Shown: piece by piece, positions 15,301 through 20,173 of the stretch
How positions within the stretch are numbered: the stretch's first letter is position 1
Layout: every line of letters begins with the position of its first letter
Assembly (NCBI GenBank): GCA_045648425.1
Contig: JAZRNV010000088.1
Span: 1-20,173 of the forward strand
Direction: 5' to 3'
Length of the DNA stretch: 20,173 bases
Origin: RGIG2206 sp045648425
GTDB lineage: Bacteria; Bacillota; Clostridia; Oscillospirales; Acutalibacteraceae
The notes under the pieces: model-generated
The model's database searches: none
Told to the model about the DNA's origin: nothing
The model's input: only the letters and a program-made list of their open reading frames with translations
Position numbers and translations under genes: made by a program

Positions 15301-16353
15301 CGTATAGATGAAGGCGATAAAGATGGTGCAGTTGAAACTATAAAAAATATGTACTCCTCTGTTAAAGAAACTTTTGGTATTCTTAATCTTGAGGTTCCCA
15401 AAAAGTTTAATTCAGCTTTATCAAAGGTGCCTGCTCTTGTCGAGAGTATAATGGTAAGCCGAAATACAGCTAAACTTCAAAAATCATATGATGAATTGTT
15501 TGCGTTTATAAAAAGCACCAATCCATCCGCTTTTTCGGACCCCGGTGTTTTAGGTAACATACTCAGAAAAGTCGATAGAATGAATTTGAAAAATATTGAC
15601 GATTACGTTAAAGGAAATAAGGCCATACGGATTAAATGCAGTAAGTTGGCCGATTTCATTAAAAAAGGCGCTGACATTGCCGAAAAAGCAATGCTGGTAA
15701 TCGATATTGGCTTTATCGCGTATGATAACGTGGTAGAGTATTTGGATGCTGTTGCAGCAGTCGACACTGCAATGGATAACATTTATATTCTTGATGCGGT
15801 TTCAGTAACGAATGATTGTTACCTTAATAGCGCAGCCATGCAACTGAGAAGAGCTTTCAATGACGCTGCAGAAGGTCATAAAGGAAAGCTGCTTCAGCTT
15901 ACTGCTCAAGATATAGCGCTGTCATCCACCGCTGAAATTCTACATTTTATAATTGGTAAAACATCAATCCCCGGCGCTATTATCGAAGGCGTCAGAACAG
16001 TGGGAGACATTCTTTTTGATGCGTCTGAGAATGCCGAAACAGCCATTGATGTAGTTGCTTCTGCAAATACGGCAAGAAACCTGGGAAAGGTGCTCAACAA
16101 TCATCTTGAGGGTGGCTTTGCAATTCGTCATAAAGATAACTGGTATGCATACAGCAATTATTCAGACGAGTTCTTAAACAATCTGCTTAATCTTTCTGTC
16201 GCGCGTATCGAAGCGGAGGAATCCTTTGCTCGTTGGGATTGTTTGAAGGTGAGCAAGGCCGAAGAGAAGCGTGCGCTGAATAATGTAGAAAAAGCCAAGG
16301 GCTTACTTGCTGCTTATAATAAGAGCTATAGTGCATATATTGCTTGCAGCTAA
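12343..16353 (+). CDS. Large secreted/membrane-anchored vWA protein with thrombospondin type 3-like calcium repeats
   Basis: Protein of 1336 aa. It has an N-terminal signal peptide (KK, then a hydrophobic core, cleavage likely after AFA near 26), an extracellular domain (27-126), two hydrophobic helices (about 131-153 and 162-184) around a KSPKKGVK loop, and a beta-rich part (185-320). Acidic DxDxDG repeats follow (about 325-455), then another beta domain (455-585). A von Willebrand factor A domain (about 589-782) has a complete MIDAS: D598, S600, S602, T673, D701. More DxNxDG repeats lie at 787-885. The last 400 residues are mostly helical and unrecognised. No LPXTG anchor or lipobox is seen; the two helices probably anchor it. 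vWA plus calcium repeats suggests adhesion or protein binding at the cell surface. It shares a transcript with the Lgt-like gene 16 nt downstream. Domain calls are firm, biological role unknown. Confidence 0.85.
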   Translation: MKKLFSSLVIIIVLALFLFPTMAFADSSTEVDGLSVSLSADAEKYSNDSKMKFSLSVANNTLRSVDNIKVEWFLPDGTELARGSVLTDRMDVAARKSDTFSATVLVDTDKKDIKEVDINRADATATFKPSFVIGIIIASLLVLGAGATLLLFFKSPKKGVKVLSAILCSVLILGIIPTGIFAFSDRDIIMYVDKTVEIDGEDVTVVARVSKLSLKHSQDVTIDLGEALYDTVLDTYHVKTDLRTLKGSTFNARFADTAKITVKDEIDRVLIEKEFTPKSDWSIKDFGLIVGINKVEFTVVQNDGFVFEKVYIINNLFEDNMKNLDVDLDDTDSDGVLNYIEEIKGTDLDDTDTDDDQLSDYIELAIVGTDPTKEDTDDNGVDDPDEDCDFDGLTNIEEVEETNTDPSLIDTDSDGMDDKEEIVNYGTDPTKEDTDGDSKTDKWEINKGYDPVVPNESFPKYEAESDVEEIKIEADGEASVTEIDGDLNLNKDMVGNIGLPPFSVEVEKGSEATISIDYDPSKLGGDKAVLYEYNPSSQRFTAVPTVNVDSDTMQFTATKDAVYMLLNQRYIEDVWENDILKPSEYDSKASIDIVFVIDCSGSMSSNDPKGFRKDVAKGFIKKLRDGKDKASIVTFTTEANVMAELTDDKTKLDKAVDGINDGGDGSGCGGAGTNGSAGIRAAINTLENSTSKYKYIVFMTDGCDTVTSEQYLETSSSKGLTGEAKDKGIIIHTVGLIGTGDVDTDLLKNIARATNGNYYCLSVTEDEAELAAQYYEVFDEIESLTIDRSIDTNKDGISDYYTRLICDGKISTSTGIKFLFGDYSYDEVQKSADLDGDGIKNGSELQISESEKGVFVRLNSYPYLKDSDGDGILDPDENKIETSPIKYNATGFVPDINWLVSDDNYESSKYLDFYEDSWNAQTGVFVGNVFFGSNVDLTAVYRQTLVDIITRIDKDVTELHQQEKYKAFIEEYFGEVFGLSFEEACARIDEGDKDGAVETIKNMYSSVKETFGILNLEVPKKFNSALSKVPALVESIMVSRNTAKLQKSYDELFAFIKSTNPSAFSDPGVLGNILRKVDRMNLKNIDDYVKGNKAIRIKCSKLADFIKKGADIAEKAMLVIDIGFIAYDNVVEYLDAVAAVDTAMDNIYILDAVSVTNDCYLNSAAMQLRRAFNDAAEGHKGKLLQLTAQDIALSSTAEILHFIIGKTSIPGAIIEGVRTVGDILFDASENAETAIDVVASANTARNLGKVLNNHLEGGFAIRHKDNWYAYSNYSDEFLNNLLNLSVARIEAEESFARWDCLKVSKAEEKRALNNVEKAKGLLAAYNKSYSAYIACS
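13443..13648 (+). repeat. Direct repeat pair inside the calcium-repeat region
   Basis: The DNA for GTDPTKEDTD occurs twice, starting at 13443 and 13617, a 174-nt (58-codon) step. The two copies are identical over 24 nt and then differ at one synonymous T/C position. Identity at silent sites suggests recent duplication or gene conversion. Confidence 0.7.
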
Positions 16354-16369
16354 ACTGGGGGACGTGTAA

Positions 16370-17209
16370 TTGAAAAAGAAAGCTAATAAATTCAGACCTG
16401 TTTATCCTGCACTCTTTTTTCTTTCTGTTTCTGTGTTTTTTATAATTGAGGCGTTGACAGCTAAAAGCTTGAACTATCATTTCAGCTTTGTCGGCTGGGG
16501 CGGCACCTTCAAACCTCATGATTTAAACTTGTTTGGTCTGCCTGTTTACTATTTTATGATGGTTGTTGCCGTTGCCATAAGCATTTTTGTTGCACTTGTT
16601 AACAGAAAAAGATATAACCGCTCGGTTTTAGGGGCAATTCTTTTTCCTGTTGTTGTTTTTGCAATTTGCTTTTTGGGCGGAAAACTGCTTTATATCGTTG
16701 AGAACATCAAGCTTGTTAAACAAAGCGGATTAACTCTTGACGGATTCTCTCTGTTTGGATCAATTTTCATAAGCGTTATTGCTGCGTTTGTTGCCTCTTG
16801 GGGCAACAAGCTTAAGGCCGCATTATGGCTGGATGAAGCAATCTTTTATGAGCTTATAATGCTTGCCGCCATAAGAACCGGATGCTTTTTGAACGGCTGC
16901 TGTGGAGCTGCTGTGATGTGGTATAACTCCAATCCGGTTGTGCTTCCCGTGCAGCTTATCGAGGTGGTGTTTGACCTGCTGATTCTTGATGTATGCATAA
17001 GAGTTAGGGATTCAAAGGGTCAGCATGGAAGAATGTATCCTTGCTTTTTAATGCTTTATTCCGTTATGCGCTTTTTCTTGGAGTTTCTTCGCAACACTCC
17101 CAAGGATATATGGATTTTTTCACAAGGTCAGATTATGTCGATCGTTGGCCTGCTGTTGGGAATAGTTTTATATAAATATTTCGCGGCAATTAAAATTAAA
17201 AAGAATTAA
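16370..17209 (+). CDS. Divergent prolipoprotein diacylglyceryl transferase (Lgt)-like membrane protein
   Basis: Protein of 279 aa with about seven hydrophobic segments. The Lgt-like parts are AAIRTGCFLNGCCG (the variant 'GRIGCFLnGCCYG' box) and YSVMRFFLEFLRN followed by FSQGQIMSIVG, equivalent to the Lgt C-terminal arginine and 'sqGQ' motifs. The region that in classical Lgt carries the catalytic His (GGMSSHG-like) reads DGFSLFGSI, without His. It may therefore be a paralogue with another substrate and not the housekeeping enzyme, which adds diacylglyceryl to lipobox cysteines. The start is TTG at 16370; a stop immediately precedes it in frame, and GGGGG lies about 10 nt upstream. It follows the vWA gene by 16 nt, so a functional link to that surface protein is likely but untested. 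Confidence 0.72.
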   Translation: MKKKANKFRPVYPALFFLSVSVFFIIEALTAKSLNYHFSFVGWGGTFKPHDLNLFGLPVYYFMMVVAVAISIFVALVNRKRYNRSVLGAILFPVVVFAICFLGGKLLYIVENIKLVKQSGLTLDGFSLFGSIFISVIAAFVASWGNKLKAALWLDEAIFYELIMLAAIRTGCFLNGCCGAAVMWYNSNPVVLPVQLIEVVFDLLILDVCIRVRDSKGQHGRMYPCFLMLYSVMRFFLEFLRNTPKDIWIFSQGQIMSIVGLLLGIVLYKYFAAIKIKKN

Positions 17210-17213
17210 TTAA

Positions 17214-17243
17214 AAAAGACAGTATCAAGTGATACTGTCTTTT
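17214..17243. terminator. Bidirectional terminator between the Lgt-like and Cys-rich genes
   Basis: GACAGTATC pairs with GATACTGTC around AAGT, flanked by AAAA and TTTT, which gives a usable U-tract in both directions for the two convergent genes. Confidence 0.85.
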
Positions 17244-17250
17244 GCTTATG

Positions 17251-17739
17251 TTATTCAAGAAAATCTGCATATATGTCAATTTCTTCTGTTGCGTAGGTCA
17301 AAAATTTCAAGCACGCCGGGTCTTTGGATAAAATTTTGCCGACTTTTTTGATTCTTCTCAAAAACTTTTTGTCAAAAAGAATTTCATACCTGTGCTTAAT
17401 CATAGGGCAAATGTTATAACCTCTGTAATCAAATTCAACATATACTTTGCCCTTTTCATCGACAGTGGGGAAGAAGGGGAAAATTCTGCAGGCCAATGGA
17501 CGCTTCTCTCTGTCACACTTTCCGTTGCATACAGCAAGTCGGTGACCGTCCTCGGTCTGCTTTACGGTGAACTCACTTGGCTCGAATGGAAATAGCCGCA
17601 TACCTGTGTTGCTGTCACCTTGGCAGCAGGCGCAACTGCACAACTGACCGCAATCGGCTTTTAGCGGAGTGAGGTCACCGATGGCTTTAAATATTTTGTT
17701 GTAAAGTTTTTTGTAATCGGTTTTATTCAATTTAACCAC
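17251..17739 (-). CDS. Cysteine-rich putative zinc/iron-chelating protein (CxxCxxCC-like)
   Basis: Cytoplasmic protein of 162 aa with no signal peptide or membrane segment. Cysteines are clustered: DCGQLCSCACCQGD (about 29-42), CNGKCDREKRPLACRIFPF (about 71-89) and NICPM. The pattern, with 'GMRLFPFEPSE' and 'RPLACRIFPFFP', resembles the YkgJ/CxxCxxCC group of predicted metal-binding proteins, which have no established function. The start is GTG at 17739: an in-frame stop lies upstream with no ATG between, and the ATG two bases away is in another frame and soon stops. The ribosome binding site is weak. It follows the lipoprotein gene by 36 nt on the same strand and may be co-transcribed. Confidence 0.7.
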   Translation of the reverse strand: MVKLNKTDYKKLYNKIFKAIGDLTPLKADCGQLCSCACCQGDSNTGMRLFPFEPSEFTVKQTEDGHRLAVCNGKCDREKRPLACRIFPFFPTVDEKGKVYVEFDYRGYNICPMIKHRYEILFDKKFLRRIKKVGKILSKDPACLKFLTYATEEIDIYADFLE

Positions 17740-17775
17740 ATCTTTGTTATAGTGTTTTAAGTAGAAAATTCAAAT

Positions 17776-18711
17776 TTAAGATATTCGCTGACTATTAACT
17801 TCACTGCCGCCCCATTCCACTACTGTAAAGCCGTGACGCTCGAAATGGTTAAAGGTTTGAGGAGGTATATTAATCTTTGTATCGGTAGGATAGTATGCCA
17901 TCAAAATGCGCAGCATACTGTCAGGGGTTGGTGTTATGTTCAGCTTTGCACAATCGGTATATGCAGAGGATTGGAAGGATATAACGTTATAAGTGTTGTT
18001 TTGCATAAGCGGCAACCAATATATTATGAATTCATTAGCTTCTTTTGGGGTCAATCCCTGCTGAGCAAGAGCCCACTCAAGAAACTCTGCAGTATCTTCG
18101 CCGCGAATACACCATCCTTGCGAAAAGTCCCATTCGGTGTTAATTATGCCCTCCCAATATAAGGCGTAGTATTCCTTGCTGTTGGGAAACACCAGTGTAC
18201 CGTCGGGATAGGCGGTAAAATTTTGCCAACCTTGTTTATCATAGTCAGGATAAGTGCAGGTCAATTCGCCTTTAATGGCTAGCTTGGCAGAGCATATAGT
18301 TGGGCTCTCGGGGTAAAAGTAAATAATTGGTTTGCCGGCAGGTATACCGTAAAAATGCTCGGAAACTGAATCGGCGATAATCCTTACCTTTAGCTTTGTG
18401 TCATGAGGGCGCTGAGCTTTGGAAAAACGCACATCGATGTTGTCGCCAACACACCACTTATCAGCTTGGTCAGTAATGATATATACAGTTTCACCCCAAG
18501 CGTCGGTTGATGATCTGTTTGTTTTCAATTCCAAAACGTTTGGAGCTATTTTATTAATAATCTCACCGCTTACAAGATTATTGGTGCGGTTAGCATAAAC
18601 AGTTTCAAATTCATCGGCAGATAAGTTGGGCAGTCCATCGCTTTCTTTTTTACATCCGCAAATTCCAAAGCATATCAATAATGTAAGACAAATACAAAAG
18701 ATTTTTTTCAT
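17776..18711 (-). CDS. Conserved lipoprotein of unknown function
   Basis: Protein of 311 aa with a lipoprotein signal: MKKIFCICLTLLICFGICGC, the lipidated cysteine being C20 in ICGC. The mature part has two sections: an OB-like N-terminal region (about 30-120) and a larger domain (about 125-305) starting PIIYFYPESPTICSAKL, with TCTYPDYDKQGWQNFTAYPDG, YYALYWEG, CIRGEDTAEFLEWAL, ANEFIIYWLPLM and HGFTVVEWGG. I recognise this second domain as a recurring conserved hypothetical in Clostridia but know no function. AAAGGAG stands 7 nt before the ATG. A weak promoter candidate is TGGAAA-N17-TAAAAT (18826-18798). It should be anchored on the outer face of the membrane after modification by the cell's Lgt. 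Confidence 0.8.
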   Translation of the reverse strand: MKKIFCICLTLLICFGICGCKKESDGLPNLSADEFETVYANRTNNLVSGEIINKIAPNVLELKTNRSSTDAWGETVYIITDQADKWCVGDNIDVRFSKAQRPHDTKLKVRIIADSVSEHFYGIPAGKPIIYFYPESPTICSAKLAIKGELTCTYPDYDKQGWQNFTAYPDGTLVFPNSKEYYALYWEGIINTEWDFSQGWCIRGEDTAEFLEWALAQQGLTPKEANEFIIYWLPLMQNNTYNVISFQSSAYTDCAKLNITPTPDSMLRILMAYYPTDTKINIPPQTFNHFERHGFTVVEWGGSEVNSQRIS

Positions 18712-19060
18712 ATAAAAGCTCCTTTCGTGTGTGGTAAAACTTTCGGTTGAAATCGAGTGGTTAAATATAGAATAAATTGTTATTTATCTACAAAAATATT
18801 TTAACATAAGTTTTTGTGAATTTCCACCGCTTGGTGTAATCTTTGTGATTTTTTACAAAAAATTGATTGTAACTTTGTAACATTGTTAATGCTTGTTTAA
18901 GTTGAGACACTCCTTTCAAGAGTTCGAGTCCTTATAACAAAAGCAAAAAAGCACACCTGATGGTGTGCTTTTTCCTGCAATAAACGAGTAAAAAGGTCAA
19001 AAATCGAGGTAATTGCGAACAAAAGGTGTCCGGTTTGACTTGTACCAAAGGAAACAAGAT
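18712..19060. other. Gene-free stretch with one terminator hairpin
   Basis: About 350 bases without a convincing gene. It holds the leader of the lipoprotein gene (a weak TGGAAA-N17-TAAAAT promoter candidate at 18826-18798), an AT-rich section, a segment near 18918-18940 containing GAGTTCGAGTCC that resembles a tRNA T-loop but does not form a T-stem, the terminator at 18945-18973, and then about 85 bases between that hairpin and the stop of the broken lipoprotein gene in which I see nothing recognisable. Confidence 0.6.
18945..18973. terminator. Rho-independent terminator hairpin
   Basis: GCACACC-TGAT-GGTGTGC with a run of A before and T after, so it can act in both directions. It is the first terminator downstream of the minus-strand four-helix-bundle/lipoprotein unit. 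Confidence 0.75.
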
Positions 19061-19675
19061 TCATTTGTTCACAATATTATTTGCTTTTAGCTTTGCAACG
19101 AACTCATCGCTAATGATCCAAGTTTTACCCATATGTATAAAATACCAATTATCATTATATTGATATGGACCAGATAGCTCTATTTGTATGCGAGGATCAT
19201 CTTTCAAAAACATTTTCAGGTATATATACGTTTTGTGATCTATCGCTGTAGTTTCAACATCACTTTGTGTCATAGCCGATATAAGAGGAATCTCAATATT
19301 AGAGTTCTCTACAGCATATACTTGGGTATAAAGATCGTAATCCGATCTTACGTATATACCTTTAGTGTATAACGTAGATTCTCCATTTTCGCAAAAAATG
19401 AATAACGGATTATCCTCATCAAAAGCCTAGTAGTGCATATCGGGAAAGAAGGGAAATTGAGATCGCCAACCAAGCTCAACAACCTTGTCGCCCTCGCCTG
19501 TTCGCACCTCAAAACGATCATCAGCACGATAATAAACATTGCCGTTATACGACAAATCACCGTTTTCGTCATATTCAAGTTGACTCATATCCCCTGAAAA
19601 TCGTTCCACCAACGAGCAAGAGGAAAAAGACAGAAAAATTACGCAAGAAAAAAGGATACATAACAGCTTTTTCAT
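19061..19675 (-). pseudogene. Lipoprotein gene interrupted by one in-frame TAG
   Basis: The frame from the ATG at 19675 encodes a lipoprotein signal (MKKLLCILFSCVIFLSFSSC, lipobox cysteine C20) and continues to ...FPDMHY, then meets TAG at 19429-19427. The same frame then stays open for 121 more codons (AFDEDNPLFIFCENGES ... KANNIVNK) to a TAA at 19061. The two halves read as one protein of about 204 residues; the second part has no ribosome binding site at its first ATG. One base change therefore separates this from an intact gene: a recent nonsense mutation, a sequencing error, or less likely readthrough. No other complete gene in the window ends in TAG. The start overlaps the upstream four-helix-bundle stop as ATGA, so the two were translationally coupled. 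Family unrecognised. Confidence 0.8.
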
Positions 19676-20019
19676 TTTGAGTACTCCTTCAAAGTCTTAC
19701 AACTCGAAATCAACATTCGTCTGATACGACCGCAAAGATTTCTATAATTTTTATAGGTTTCTTCATCAATACCGTTTGTATTGAATAACAACTGTAACCA
19801 ACCTTCTGTTTCGCTACATTCTTTGAGAGCTATTTCGAACTTTGAAAGCATATCCGCTTTACTCTGTCCGTAATTCGCTTCACGGATATTAGCATAAACA
19901 CTACTCGAACTTTTACGGATTTGAAAAAGAGTATTGGAAGGAGCTTTTATACTTTGGCAAAGTAACTCTGTATCGGTAGCAAGTTGCTCCGAATATATCA
20001 ATAAATAGTTTTTCACCAT
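19672..20019 (-). CDS. Four-helix-bundle protein (23S rRNA intervening-sequence protein family)
   Basis: Protein of 115 aa, all helical, with the family pattern: NYLLIYSEQLATDTELLCQS, then FQIRKSSSSVYANIREANYG, KADMLSKFEIALKECSETEGWLQLL and a final helix with CGRIRRMLISSCKTL. This is the four-helix-bundle family named after proteins encoded in 23S rRNA intervening sequences; the Avd accessory protein of diversity-generating retroelements has the same fold. No reverse transcriptase or rRNA is visible here. I use the ATG at 20019, 7 nt from AAGGAG; the ATG at 20022 is only 4 nt away. It overlaps the broken lipoprotein gene by ATGA and lies downstream of a tandem hairpin array. Molecular role unknown; nucleic-acid binding is plausible. 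Confidence 0.85.
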   Translation of the reverse strand: MVKNYLLIYSEQLATDTELLCQSIKAPSNTLFQIRKSSSSVYANIREANYGQSKADMLSKFEIALKECSETEGWLQLLFNTNGIDEETYKNYRNLCGRIRRMLISSCKTLKEYSK

Positions 20020-20035
20020 CATGTCACTCCTTCGA

Positions 20036-20049
20036 TAGTATTTATACTA
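20036..20049. promoter_or_regulatory. Inverted repeat over the -10 of the four-helix-bundle gene
   Basis: TAGTAT-TT-ATACTA, a perfect 6-bp inverted repeat overlapping the -10 element at 20041-20046. It could be an operator, but a single copy in AT-rich DNA is weak evidence. Confidence 0.35.
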
Positions 20050-20069
20050 CACTTTTGTAAACAAATCAA
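20041..20069 (-). promoter_or_regulatory. Promoter of the four-helix-bundle/lipoprotein unit
   Basis: TTGATT (20069-20064), 17-nt spacer, TATAAA (20046-20041). The -35 overlaps the last hairpin of the array, so the array directly abuts transcription initiation. Confidence 0.55.
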
Positions 20070-20173
20070 GGCGTAAGCCTTGTATATCATCCGCAACTTG
20101 TTGCGGTATATCATCACGGCAAAGCCGTGGATATCATCATTGCGAAAGGGATACAACCTACGGTTGATGATAT
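20067..20173. repeat. Tandem array of short hairpins separated by ATATCAT
   Basis: Four inverted repeats in a row: CAAGGC-GTAA-GCCTTG (20067-20082), CCGCAAC-TT-GTTGCGG (20091-20106), CACGGC-AAA-GCCGTG (20115-20129) and CAACC-TAC-GGTTG (20154-20166). The first three have centres 24 nt apart. Spacers are TATATCAT (20083-20090 and 20107-20114) or ATATCAT (20131-20137). Stem sequences differ while the spacers are kept, and the array continues to or beyond the window edge. It is not a CRISPR, since no repeat unit of adequate length is conserved. Confidence 0.75.

Noticed and set aside
18918..18942. tRNA 3' end suggested by GAGTTCGAGTCC
   Set aside because: Only about three of five T-stem pairs form, and no acceptor, D or anticodon arm can be drawn on either side.
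19672..20019. Avd protein of a diversity-generating retroelement
   Set aside because: Same fold family, but no reverse transcriptase, template repeat or variable repeat is visible in the window.
20067..20173. CRISPR array at the right edge
   Set aside because: The repeated part is only 7-8 nt and the variable parts are themselves palindromic; no cas genes.

Overview
The window looks like chromosomal DNA of an anaerobic, low-GC Clostridia member (Bacillota), perhaps an Oscillospiraceae-type gut organism. This is inferred from AT-rich DNA, strong GGAGG-type ribosome binding sites, a T-box leader, near-consensus TTGACA/TATAAT promoters and a ferredoxin-dependent indolepyruvate oxidoreductase. 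No rRNA, intact tRNA, integrase, transposase or CRISPR array is visible.

Positions 1-2295 (minus strand) hold a three-gene operon: an UlaG-like metallo-beta-lactamase-fold hydrolase, a galactonate-dehydratase-like enolase-superfamily enzyme, and the N-terminal part of a family 16 glycoside hydrolase that runs off the window. The context is catabolism of a polysaccharide or sugar acid.

Positions 2403-10369 are the most coherent block. A minus-strand operon encodes an acyl/aryl-CoA synthetase and both subunits of indolepyruvate:ferredoxin oxidoreductase (iorA, iorB). Next comes a second transcription unit with its own consensus promoter and a T-box leader whose specifier triplet reads UUC (Phe). 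It controls a phenylacetate-CoA ligase (paaK) and a tandem ACT-domain protein. A divergent plus-strand sodium:solute symporter shares its control region with the synthetase-ior operon. Three copies of the palindrome CTTTAA-N4-TTAAAG lie there, two of them covering the spacer and -10 element of the two opposed promoters. Read together, the genes suggest uptake of an (aryl)carboxylate, its activation to a CoA thioester, and reductive carboxylation by IorAB to an aryl-pyruvate and then phenylalanine. The Phe-specific T-box supports this biosynthetic direction.

Positions 10351-12259 hold a ClC-type anion transporter (minus; it lacks the usual GSGIP motif) and tag, 3-methyladenine-DNA glycosylase I (plus), divergently transcribed and each with its own promoter.

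Positions 12284-17243 are a plus-strand pair: a 1336-residue secreted or membrane-anchored protein with calcium-binding type 3 repeats on both sides of a von Willebrand factor A domain, behind a perfect-consensus promoter, and a divergent Lgt-like membrane protein.

Positions 17251-20173 (minus strand) are accessory in character: a cysteine-rich putative metal-binding protein, a conserved Clostridia-type lipoprotein, a gene-poor stretch with a hairpin terminator, a lipoprotein gene broken by one in-frame TAG, a four-helix-bundle (23S intervening-sequence type) protein, and a tandem array of short hairpins with a 24-nt period at the window edge.
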